Shown here: positions 17,769 to 25,233 of the stretch, piece after piece
Position numbering within the stretch: the first letter of the stretch is position 1
Layout: each line of letters begins with the position of its first letter
Source of the DNA: Halobacteroidaceae bacterium
GTDB taxonomy: Bacteria > Bacillota > Halanaerobiia > B1SED10-174
DNA: 64,000 nt
NCBI GenBank assembly: GCA_003551665.1
Contig: PUNE01000146.1
Location: 1 to 64,000, forward strand
Reading direction: 5' to 3'
The notes under the pieces: generated by a model
What the model saw: the letters and a program-made list of their open reading frames with translations, nothing else
Told to the model about the DNA's origin: nothing
Database searches by the model: none
Translations under genes and position numbers: made by a program

Positions 17769-17843
17769 TGGTACCCTTGGCAGGAATCGAACCTGCGCAC
17801 CTGGATCCGGAGTCCAGTGCTCTATCCACTGAGCTACAAGGGC
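17769..17843 (-). tRNA. tRNA-Arg (anticodon CCG)
   Basis: Cloverleaf of 75 nt including encoded CCA: acceptor GCCCTTG/CAAGGGT, D arm GCTCAGTGGATAGAGC, anticodon stem CTGGA/TCCAG with loop CTCCGGA (anticodon CCG, reads CGG Arg), T arm GCAGG-TTCGATT-CCTGC. Its own terminator follows. Confidence 0.96.
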
Positions 17844-17911
17844 ACCTTACTCTTTATATAGTTTGGCACAATTAAGTTTAAATGTCAAGGGTCCTGTTCC
17901 CGCCAGGGGTT

Positions 17912-19720
17912 TTAAAACTCCATTGCTGAAACAAACCTGGCCTGGAACTCTGGTTTGACTGATAACTCTACATAGCGGGTAATTTCCTTGATTTTCCTGG
18001 ACTGTTTCTCCAGATCCTTATTTAATAGGGCCAGTTTTGCTCCAGCACCTGCAGCATTTCCTATCCGTAGAACTTTTTCTTCCAGGACCGGAGGAAGCAT
18101 GTTAATGGCAGCTGCACTGGCAGGGTTGAGATAATTTCCAAAACCACCTGCCAGGAAAACAGTTCCTATTTCTTCGAGTTCGAGACCCACCTCTTCCATC
18201 AAAATGCTGATTCCTGCTGCGATGGCGCCCTTGGCCAGCTGAACTTCCCTGATATCTTTCTGGGCAAGAATTATTTCCCTCCCGCTTTCACTATCTCCAG
18301 GACCAACCACCCGGAAAGCCGGGCTACCATTATACTCGGTCATGAAACTTTGCTTCCAGGAGGTCATTTCCTCAGGGGGATAAAATGCTCCAGTGGGTTT
18401 GATAAACTCCCAACGGCGCAGTTCAGCAACAATATCTAAAAGCCCCGAACCACAGATTCCCCTGGCGGGTTTTCTGTCGATGGTTTTGTAGCTGGCTTCA
18501 TTTCCCTCTTCAAGACTGAACTCAGAAACTGCTCCTGCCGTCCCGGCCATACCACAGGTAATATTGGCACCTTCAAAGGCAGGCCCGGCAGCAGTGGAGC
18601 ACCCAACTATTCCCCTGCGATTTCCCAGCACAATTTCCCCGTTAGTGCCGATATCAATCAGCATGTTGGGAGAACCCTTCAGGGAATGAAAATCAACAGC
18701 AAGCATATCGGCTATCACGTCGGCACCGATATAGCCCGAAATAGAAGGTAAAAGATGAATCTCTCCCCGGGAATTAATCTCCAGGTCCAATTCTCCAGGA
18801 CCAAACTTAACCGGGTCTGCGAAAACCGGAATATAGGGTATTCGAGCAATTGAATCTGCATTGATCCCCGTCAGGGTGTGCAGCATAATTGTATTACCCA
18901 CAATTACCGTTGTTAGAATACTTTCTTTCTGTATTTCATTTCTTTCACATAGCCGGGCTATTCCGCTGTTTATCCCCTCAAGTAAAATTTCCTGGAGTTG
19001 TTGCACGCCATCCTTATTTTGAATACTGTGGTTAACCCGTGAAATTACATCTGCACCAAAACGACGCTGGGGGTTATAAAACGTCTGGACATCAACCTCT
19101 TCCCCTGAATTCAGGTCCAAAAGGTATACAACCACAACTGTTGTTCCTATATCTATGGCCAGGCCAAAAAATTTATCTGTGGTATCCCCGGGTTCAAATC
19201 CCACGATCTCCCCCGCCCGGGAAAGCACCGTTATGGGTTTCTTTTTATTAACCAGGTCCAGTTCTTTCAGGGCCTGGAGGGTAATGGTTTCTGTTCCCAG
19301 TTCATCATGAACCCTCCGGGCAAAATCCCGAGGGTCTTCAAGAACGGGTTTTTCCAGGTGGATTAAACCCTTTTTATAGGCCGGTTTTATTTCCGTCTCG
19401 GTAACCACTCCAGTAGTCAGCCCTGTTATTTCACCATCTTCATCCAGAACAATTTCGATATCTGAACCAACAGAAAACTGGCAGGAAAGGCGGTGCCCTT
19501 CCTGCAGTTCCTGGGGAGACAGAACTTTTTTATCGGAACGGTTCGGTTCAGGGAGCCCTCCTGTTATTTTCACCTTACATTTCCCGCAAACCCCTCGCCC
19601 GCCGCAGAAGGGATTGATATCAAACCCTTCATCAACCAGCAGTTTCATCAGGTTGCTTTCCTTTTCAACTTTAAATTCTGTTGCTTTTCCTTTGGCGTGA
19701 ACTACTATTTTGCAATCCAG
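17912..19720 (-). CDS. Reductive activator of corrinoid proteins (RACo-like, ferredoxin-ASKHA)
   Basis: ATP-dependent protein that rescues corrinoid methyl carriers after accidental oxidation to Co(II). The N-terminal 2Fe-2S ferredoxin domain carries CGGRGVCGKC and the fourth cysteine in RLSC; a linker leads to the DUF4445 ASKHA ATPase fold (GLAIDIGTTVVVVYLLDL near residue 190, then LIDIGTNGEIVLGN and GICGSGLLDIVAEL). The tracked ATG would cut off the first beta strands of the ferredoxin domain. Reading upstream in frame gives LDCKIVVHAKGKATEFKVEK from a CTG at 19720, six bases after AGGGGGGG and with a stop just before, so a CTG start is proposed. It follows folT by 25 bases under a THF riboswitch and fits the methyltransferase cluster upstream. 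Confidence 0.88.
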   Translation of the reverse strand: MDCKIVVHAKGKATEFKVEKESNLMKLLVDEGFDINPFCGGRGVCGKCKVKITGGLPEPNRSDKKVLSPQELQEGHRLSCQFSVGSDIEIVLDEDGEITGLTTGVVTETEIKPAYKKGLIHLEKPVLEDPRDFARRVHDELGTETITLQALKELDLVNKKKPITVLSRAGEIVGFEPGDTTDKFFGLAIDIGTTVVVVYLLDLNSGEEVDVQTFYNPQRRFGADVISRVNHSIQNKDGVQQLQEILLEGINSGIARLCERNEIQKESILTTVIVGNTIMLHTLTGINADSIARIPYIPVFADPVKFGPGELDLEINSRGEIHLLPSISGYIGADVIADMLAVDFHSLKGSPNMLIDIGTNGEIVLGNRRGIVGCSTAAGPAFEGANITCGMAGTAGAVSEFSLEEGNEASYKTIDRKPARGICGSGLLDIVAELRRWEFIKPTGAFYPPEEMTSWKQSFMTEYNGSPAFRVVGPGDSESGREIILAQKDIREVQLAKGAIAAGISILMEEVGLELEEIGTVFLAGGFGNYLNPASAAAINMLPPVLEEKVLRIGNAAGAGAKLALLNKDLEKQSRKIKEITRYVELSVKPEFQARFVSAMEF

Positions 19721-19745
19721 AGGTGACCCCCCCTAAAAACACATT

Positions 19746-20291
19746 TTAACGACTCCTACCCAGTTCCCCCTCTATGGCCCGAAAAGCCTTGTAATTATAG
19801 AGAACGCGAAGCAGGTAGGCATAGATGGGAACGCTAAAAAGCTGGCTGAAAAAGTTGGGTACCATTGTGGAAACGACCGGGATTCCAAAAAGCATCTCCA
19901 GGAAAACCGGAACCAGAATTACATTGGTAGTAAGCTGCCCCACTCCAATTGCCAGGAGAAAAACCCAGAGCATTTTTTTGCCACCAAAAAGGTGGAAAAC
20001 AATCCAGCCCGGAATTATTCCCGTCAGGGCAGCGGTCAGGGTAAAATGAGGCATATAGGCTCCCTGGGGGTTCATAAAGTAGCCAATAACATCGCCAATA
20101 GCACCTACAGCGCCTCCCGCCAGGGGCCCCATGGTTACACCGGCAATTATTATGGGCAGTCCTCCAAAGCCAATCCGGACTCCTGCTACTCCGGCCATAG
20201 GGATCTGGATACTCAGAAACCTTTGCAGAACAATGGTTAGAGCGATTAAGAAGGCAAGATAAACAAGCTTTCTAGTAGGAAAATCTTTCAT
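19746..20291 (-). CDS. folT: Folate-family ECF transporter S component
   Basis: Small integral membrane substrate-binding subunit (181 residues, about five to six helices) of an energy-coupling-factor importer. The text LSIQIPMAGVAGVRIGFGGL followed by PIIIAGVTMGPLAGGAVGAI and the downstream GAYMPHFTLTAALTGIIPG is typical of the folate-specific S component. The THF riboswitch in its leader supports folate as ligand. ECF A, A' and T subunits are not in the window. The RBS GAGAGGGG is part of the riboswitch expression platform. RACo follows closely, linking THF supply with corrinoid methyl transfer. Confidence 0.9.
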   Translation of the reverse strand: MKDFPTRKLVYLAFLIALTIVLQRFLSIQIPMAGVAGVRIGFGGLPIIIAGVTMGPLAGGAVGAIGDVIGYFMNPQGAYMPHFTLTAALTGIIPGWIVFHLFGGKKMLWVFLLAIGVGQLTTNVILVPVFLEMLFGIPVVSTMVPNFFSQLFSVPIYAYLLRVLYNYKAFRAIEGELGRSR

Positions 20292-20300
20292 TTTTTAAAT

Positions 20301-20351
20301 CCCCTCTCTTTGGCCAAGCAGATTTAACCACCAAAGAGAAGGCCTCTTTGG
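20301..20351 (-). promoter_or_regulatory. Expression platform: two mutually exclusive hairpins over the folT RBS
   Basis: Read on the minus strand the leader holds CCAAAGAG (20351-20344), CTCTTTGG (20338-20331) and CCAAAGAG again (20313-20306). The middle copy can pair with either neighbour. Pairing with the last copy buries the folT ribosome binding site GAGAGGGG; pairing with the first copy, next to the aptamer, frees it. This is a translational on/off switch by design; which state ligand favours is inferred. Confidence 0.8.
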
Positions 20352-20456
20352 CTAGCGGACGCGGTGACCATACCGCAGCTATCCTCGGACAGCATTTCGT
20401 CCTGGGGCAACGTCCCATCCCCAGGCACTATTACGCATGGCACCTACTCTGCCTGG
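20352..20456 (-). promoter_or_regulatory. Tetrahydrofolate riboswitch aptamer
   Basis: The minus strand reads CCAGGCAGAGTAGGTGCCAT, then GCGTAATAGTGCCTGGGGAT, GGGACGTTGCCCCAGGACGA and a closing GCGGTATGGTCACCGCGTCC followed by GCT. The AGAGTAGGTG and GTGCCTGGGGATGGGACGT segments and the CACCGCGTCCGCT end match the THF-I riboswitch consensus closely. It lies 60 bases upstream of folT, its commonest target. Confidence 0.92.
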
Positions 20457-20542
20457 TAATTTATTTTTGTTGCAGGTTCTTGATTATCAGTTTACAACAA
20501 AACTGCTCCAAATGCAAAAATTAATAATCATTCCCTTTAAGC

Positions 20543-21964
20543 TCAAACAATCCCATCTAAAAAGGCTAATAGTTGCTTATCAACATCTCTGTCCAGTTCA
20601 GGAGCCTGGTATTCTTCAATAATTTTCTTGTACCGTTTCGCTGCTCTGCCCACAATATCGGGAAGAGGCCGGTCGCTCATGTAGCGGGCTCTTAAGCCAA
20701 TATCCGGCTGGCGGAGTTCTTTCATATGGCGATAGGTATGATCAGTGGACAGGTAATGCCCACCGCTGCCCACATCTAAAATGGTTGTTTTCCCAAGGTA
20801 TTCCTCGTCCACCTTTATTCCCCCGGCATATTCTCTGGCCATACCACAGATTTCATCATCAATGATAAATTTTTCAAAGCACATTGTCATGTAATTTTCC
20901 AGAAGCCCCGCAGAGTGAAGTACAAAATTAAATCCACTGCATACCGTGGTCAAAAAAACCATCATCGATTCGTAACCGCTCTGGGCATCGGGAATAATTG
21001 AATCGGTAAGACAACCTCCACCCCTCGAGGGGATATTATAAAAACGGGCCAGCTGGGCTGTTCCGCCAAACATCTTTGCAGTTTCCGGACTGCCAATTGC
21101 CAGGTTCCCGGTTTTCAGATCAACCATGCTGGAGGCCGAGCCATAAATTACAGGGGCCCCTGGGTTTACAAGCTGGGCCAGGGCAATGCCGGCAATAATT
21201 TCTGTATTTTGCTGGACCAGGGCCGCCGCTATTGTGGAGGGAGCTGTGGTTCCTGTCATACTTAAAGAAGAAATAATTGTGGGCTGGTTGTAACGAGCAT
21301 AAACCATAAGAGCCTCGGTCATCCTGTTATCAAATTGCAGGGGGCTATTGGTATTAATAAGGGAAACCAGTACAGGGTGGGATTTAACATAATCCTCTCC
21401 CCCGTAAATAATAGAGGCCATTTCCACACTATCCCTTGCTTTTTTGGTTCCCATTGCGCTCCCCATCAGTACTTTGTCGGTATACTTAACCCCGGTATAG
21501 ATCATCCTGGCGTGCCTGATCTTATCGGGGATATCCGCTGGTTCAACCAGAACGCCACCAACAACATCTATGTTCTCACTGGCTCCAGCCAGTTTGGTAA
21601 AATCAATATAATCCTGGAAGGTTGACCCTCGCCTTTTTCCAGTCTCCATGTCCATGACAAAAGGCGACCCATATCCCGGAGCAAGAACCGTATTATTATT
21701 TCCAATGGTTACCTTCCTGTCTGGATTACGGGAGTGCATATCGAAACTGGAAGGGGCAATCCTCAGCTGTTCTTCCACCAGCTTCCTGGGAATATAAACG
21801 TTTTTACCTTCAACCCGGGCGCCATTATTTTTGAATATTTCCCGGGCTTCTTCGTTATGAAACTCGATTCCCTCCTTTTGCAAAACCTCGAGAGAAATTT
21901 CATGGATCCTTTCTATATCCTCCTTGCTCATCACATCCACCGGACCCAGATTACGGACTATCAT
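20543..21964 (-). CDS. MttB-family (trimethylamine methyltransferase-like) protein, third copy
   Basis: Cobalamin-dependent methyltransferase of the MttB superfamily, 473 residues, expected to demethylate a quaternary or tertiary amine and pass the methyl group to a corrinoid protein. A full TIM-barrel-length ORF runs without an internal TAG, so it is a non-pyrrolysine member like glycine betaine methyltransferase MtgB; at the site expected for pyrrolysine the text is LTDSIIPDAQSGYE, with Gln. It is more divergent than the other two MttB proteins here and has no MttC beside it. RBS AAGGGGG precedes the ATG. It lies 80 bases after the FloxA-like gene, probably as the last gene of the long operon. 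Confidence 0.88.
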   Translation of the reverse strand: MIVRNLGPVDVMSKEDIERIHEISLEVLQKEGIEFHNEEAREIFKNNGARVEGKNVYIPRKLVEEQLRIAPSSFDMHSRNPDRKVTIGNNNTVLAPGYGSPFVMDMETGKRRGSTFQDYIDFTKLAGASENIDVVGGVLVEPADIPDKIRHARMIYTGVKYTDKVLMGSAMGTKKARDSVEMASIIYGGEDYVKSHPVLVSLINTNSPLQFDNRMTEALMVYARYNQPTIISSLSMTGTTAPSTIAAALVQQNTEIIAGIALAQLVNPGAPVIYGSASSMVDLKTGNLAIGSPETAKMFGGTAQLARFYNIPSRGGGCLTDSIIPDAQSGYESMMVFLTTVCSGFNFVLHSAGLLENYMTMCFEKFIIDDEICGMAREYAGGIKVDEEYLGKTTILDVGSGGHYLSTDHTYRHMKELRQPDIGLRARYMSDRPLPDIVGRAAKRYKKIIEEYQAPELDRDVDKQLLAFLDGIV

Positions 21965-22004
21965 GGGCTAAACCCCCTTGCGGTTTTTTTGCTCTTTGAG
22001 TTGA

Positions 22005-22033
22005 GGGGCCCCGGGAAGGAGCCCCTTTTTTTT
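22005..22033 (+). terminator. Hairpin with U tract facing against the operon
   Basis: GGGGC-cccgggaagga-GCCCC followed by TTTTTTTT on the plus strand, in the gap before mttB3. Transcripts from the operon would form the hairpin without a trailing U tract; only antisense transcription would be terminated. Stem is short (5 GC pairs). Confidence 0.5.
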
Positions 22034-22044
22034 ATGGCAGCAAA

Positions 22045-22893
22045 CTAAAATTCAGCAGGCATCTGTTCTAATTGCTTAAGGTCGAAAACCGGCCCATCTT
22101 TACACACGTAATAACGCCCTATATTACACCGCCCACACTTTCCCAGTCCGCAGGACATCTTCATCTCCAGGGTGGTAATGATATCCGCTGGATGGATGCC
22201 CGAATTTTTCAGTTCTTCGGTAATAAACCTGATCATAATCGGTGGACCGCAGGTGAAATAAACTGTATCAGGTTGGTTCAGGTCCAGTTCTTCGTTTAAT
22301 AATTCGTGGGGATAGCCCACACAATGCACCCAGCCCTCACACTCCTCGTCAATTGTATACTTGACCATTGTATTGGGAGAATTTTCCCAGGAGGAAAAAT
22401 CGTACTTGTACAGCATATCCTCGGGGGATCGGAAGGCAAGGAGCATTTGAACACGCCCGTATTGATCCCTGTTCTTATCGTCCAGGACATAATTTATGAG
22501 GGACCTCAGCGGAGCAAGACCGATACCTCCTGCAAGAAAAACCAGGTTTTTGCCCTTGACCTCTTCAAAGGGGAAATTGTTTCCATAAGGTCCCCGAACA
22601 CCAATCTGGTCCCCTTCCCGCATATTGTGAATAGCTTCGGTTACAAGACCGGTTTCCTTAATGGAAATATCGAAGTAATCTTCTTCCGTAGGGGACGATG
22701 CAAACCCAAAGGGGGCTTCTCCAAGTCCGAAAACTGTCAGCTCAACAAACTGCCCGGGGAGAAACTTAAACTTTTTCCTGACTTCTTCATCCAGGAGTCT
22801 GATCCGGAATGTTTTAATATTCAGGTTTGACCCTGTTTCCTGGGTTACCTTTATTATCTCTCCCCTGTGGGGCAAAAGATATTTATCCACCAC
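22045..22893 (-). CDS. FAD/NAD-binding oxidoreductase subunit (FloxA / anaerobic sulfite reductase B-like)
   Basis: Ferredoxin-NADP-reductase-fold subunit, 282 residues. FAD-binding segment FLPGQFVELTVFG with APFGFASSP, NAD-binding GGIGLAPLRSLI and FTCGPPIMIRFI, and a C-terminal 2Fe-2S site in MSCGLGKCGRCNIGRYYVC. Such subunits take electrons to or from NAD(H). In the order hdrC-hdrA-mvhD-FloxC-FloxB-FloxA it matches the NADH-dehydrogenase module of Flox-Hdr complexes. GTG start overlaps the preceding gene by 11 bases. Confidence 0.87.
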   Translation of the reverse strand: MVDKYLLPHRGEIIKVTQETGSNLNIKTFRIRLLDEEVRKKFKFLPGQFVELTVFGLGEAPFGFASSPTEEDYFDISIKETGLVTEAIHNMREGDQIGVRGPYGNNFPFEEVKGKNLVFLAGGIGLAPLRSLINYVLDDKNRDQYGRVQMLLAFRSPEDMLYKYDFSSWENSPNTMVKYTIDEECEGWVHCVGYPHELLNEELDLNQPDTVYFTCGPPIMIRFITEELKNSGIHPADIITTLEMKMSCGLGKCGRCNIGRYYVCKDGPVFDLKQLEQMPAEF

Positions 22894-23920
22894 TCTTCAC
22901 CCCCTCTTCATCTTTGAGGTGTTTTTCTGCGGTTTTAAGAATAACCCGCAAATCAATATTAACCGGGCACTGGCTTATACACCGCCCACAGGCCGAACAG
23001 GCTGGAACGCCCTCAAAGTTATGGGGGTGATAGGAGAATTTGTGCATTATTCTCTGCCGGGTTCGCTGGTCCTGGGTTTCCCGGGGATTATGCCCCGATC
23101 CGTGCTTGGTAAATAACGGGAACATGCAGGAATCCCAGGTTCTCCACTTGTCTATCTCTTCCTCTCTCTTTTCCCAGAAAAACCCGAAACAGAAACAAGT
23201 GGGACAATAATAGGTGCAGACACCGCAGCCCAGACAATTAGCAGCAACTTCCTTCCAAAAAGGAGCATTGAAAGCCACGAGTTCTGGAAAGGGAATGGGC
23301 ACTTCAATTCCAATTTTGGTATCCTCAAATCCTGACTGCCAGTCCTTTTTCAATCTTTCCAGTTCCTCTGAGTTACCGTCGGGCAGGTCAGCAAAAAACT
23401 CTTCCAGCTCTCCTGCACGGACATCAAACCAGAGCCGTTCTCCATCGTCGTACATATAAACCGGAATATTTTCCGCATCCAGAGGATCTATGCCCAGGGA
23501 ATCGCAGAAACAGTTCTCCTGTCTTTTGCTGCACCCCAGCCCAAACATCACGGTATTTTCCAGCCTTTTTTCAAAGTAAGTGTCCGTGAAGTCATTATCC
23601 AGGAAAACTGGTTTAAGGATGTCAATGGCCTTCAGATCGCAAGAACGAACCCCGAATATTAGTGTTTTTCGATCTCCGGTTTCAAATACTTGTTCGCCGC
23701 TTTTTTCTTCCCCCAGTCTTTCATTCTGGGGAAGAAAGAACTTCTTCGGGGGGGTATCGGGCTGTCGGTCAAGGAAGATCTCATCAAAATCCTCAACCTG
23801 GTGATATTCCACACGCTCCTTTTTGCCATATTGGCGAATTACCGGCGCAATAATTCGAAACTTGTCGTTCAGTTTTTCCAGCAATTTCCCCAGTTCATTT
23901 TTCCCAATTACTTTTAACAC
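22883..23920 (-). CDS. 4Fe-4S dicluster subunit (FloxB / anaerobic sulfite reductase A-like)
   Basis: Iron-sulfur subunit of 345 residues. Two ferredoxin-type clusters near the C-terminus (CLGCGVCTYYCPTCFCFGF and ACSACGRCISQCPVNID). The N-terminal half resembles subunit A of anaerobic sulfite reductase and the FloxB electron-transfer proteins, with RSCDLKAIDIL and GLGCSKRQENCFCDS. It likely relays electrons between the FAD subunit and the Hdr core. GTG start with GGGGG upstream. Co-transcribed and overlapping with FloxA. Confidence 0.85.
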   Translation of the reverse strand: MLKVIGKNELGKLLEKLNDKFRIIAPVIRQYGKKERVEYHQVEDFDEIFLDRQPDTPPKKFFLPQNERLGEEKSGEQVFETGDRKTLIFGVRSCDLKAIDILKPVFLDNDFTDTYFEKRLENTVMFGLGCSKRQENCFCDSLGIDPLDAENIPVYMYDDGERLWFDVRAGELEEFFADLPDGNSEELERLKKDWQSGFEDTKIGIEVPIPFPELVAFNAPFWKEVAANCLGCGVCTYYCPTCFCFGFFWEKREEEIDKWRTWDSCMFPLFTKHGSGHNPRETQDQRTRQRIMHKFSYHPHNFEGVPACSACGRCISQCPVNIDLRVILKTAEKHLKDEEGVKSGG

Positions 23921-23936
23921 TGCCGCTCACCCCCTC

Positions 23937-24779
23937 CTAATCCAGAAATCCCTGTTCGCTATCATCAAGCCTGTAAGTAGCGAACAAAGTTTTTTCTTCA
24001 GGATTCAGACCTGGTTCAAACTGGAAAACATCCCTGGCTGCCCTGTAAAGGTGCTTGGTGAGGGCTCGCATATTGATGCCCTCCGGGCAGGCTATTTCAC
24101 AGGCTCCACAGTTGATACACCTTCCTGCCATATGCATCGCCCGCATCAGGTGAAAGGTAAAGTTGTCCCGTTTGCCAATGCTGCTACCAACCCACTGAGG
24201 CTGGTTGCTGTCAACAAAACATTCATCACAGGCGCAGACAAAACATGCTTCCCGGCAGGCATAACAGCGTATGCAGCGGGAAAATTCTTTCTGGAAATAC
24301 TCAAACCTTTCCTCAGGGCTCATGTCTTCCAGTTCGTCCGCAATTTCCACTTCAATTTCTTCCTCCCTTGGTTGTCCAATTTCCAGGTCAACCACAACGG
24401 GATTGCGGACACCACACTCTTCGCAGGCATCATTTTCCTCCAGGCCCTCACAATCATTGATGCCGATGATAAAGATATCTTCTCGCTTAATCAGTTCCTC
24501 GGCAAGGTAGACCGTTATTGCCCTTGTATCACACGGTTTGGCCACAATCCCTGTCTTACTGCCCTTGTAATCCAGAAGGTACTTGGCCAGCATCATATCG
24601 CATTCTGGAGTAAACAGCAATTCTTCGGCCCTTTCGGGCTCGGTAACAAATATCGGTGTTATTTCGCCGGTAAATACTCCGCGCCCAAAACCGATAATTC
24701 TTTCCACTTTTCCCTGGGAGAGGAGTTTTTTGGCTTCTTCCTGGATATTTTTGCTGATTTCAGAGTATTTACTCTCCAC
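23937..24779 (-). CDS. 4Fe-4S dicluster protein, FloxC-like
   Basis: About 280 residues. The N-terminal part (IGFGRGVFTGEITPIFVTEP, IVAKPCDTRAITVYLAEELI) resembles electron-transfer proteins of the FrhB/FloxC kind, and the C-terminal half holds a cysteine-rich cluster region (CIRCYACREACFVCACDEC) plus CINCGACEIACPEGIN. The track starts far inside the mvhD gene; a GTG at 24779, overlapping the mvhD stop and preceded by GAGGAG, is the better start. It forms part of the electron-transfer module between mvhD and the FloxB-like gene. Confidence 0.83.
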   Translation of the reverse strand: MESKYSEISKNIQEEAKKLLSQGKVERIIGFGRGVFTGEITPIFVTEPERAEELLFTPECDMMLAKYLLDYKGSKTGIVAKPCDTRAITVYLAEELIKREDIFIIGINDCEGLEENDACEECGVRNPVVVDLEIGQPREEEIEVEIADELEDMSPEERFEYFQKEFSRCIRCYACREACFVCACDECFVDSNQPQWVGSSIGKRDNFTFHLMRAMHMAGRCINCGACEIACPEGINMRALTKHLYRAARDVFQFEPGLNPEEKTLFATYRLDDSEQGFLD

Positions 24780-25233
24780 TGGCCATCTCCTCCTCTCTGC
24801 GGGCAAAACCCCTGCCATCAAAACCTTCCCAGGGGCCAACCTCTTTGATCCGGTTAACCACCCGCTCAACAATGGCAGCAAACCTCTTTCCTTCTGAAGC
24901 AGAACACCAGGTAAAATTAACTCTTTCCTCGGCTATTCCGGCGTACTGCATTAATTCTTTTAACATCAAAAACCTTCGGCGGGCATAATAGTTCCCGTCC
25001 AGGTAATGACAGTCTCCAGGGTGGCACCCGGAAACCAGGATCCCATCAGCTCCTGAGTTAAAGGCCCTGATCAAAAGGAAGGGATCAATCCGGCCCGAAC
25101 AGGGAACCCTGATCACCCTGATTTGCGGTGGATACTGCATTCTGCTGCTTCCTGCAAGATCTGCTGCAGCATAACTGCACCAGTTGCATAAAAAGGCCAG
25201 AATTTTAGGTTCAAAGTCTTCCTTCGCAGTCAT
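24769..25233 (-). CDS. MvhD/FloxD-type hydrogenase iron-sulfur subunit
   Basis: 154-residue member of the MvhD family, whose 2Fe-2S centre links an electron donor module to HdrA. Family text: ILAFLCNWCSYAAADLAGSS, RVIRVPCSGRIDPFLLIRAF and ADGILVSGCHPGDCHYLDGN. It abuts hdrA with no gap (25233/25234). No hydrogenase large or small subunit is nearby, so the donor is more likely the NADH-linked Flox module than H2. Confidence 0.92.
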   Translation of the reverse strand: MTAKEDFEPKILAFLCNWCSYAAADLAGSSRMQYPPQIRVIRVPCSGRIDPFLLIRAFNSGADGILVSGCHPGDCHYLDGNYYARRRFLMLKELMQYAGIAEERVNFTWCSASEGKRFAAIVERVVNRIKEVGPWEGFDGRGFARREEEMASGE

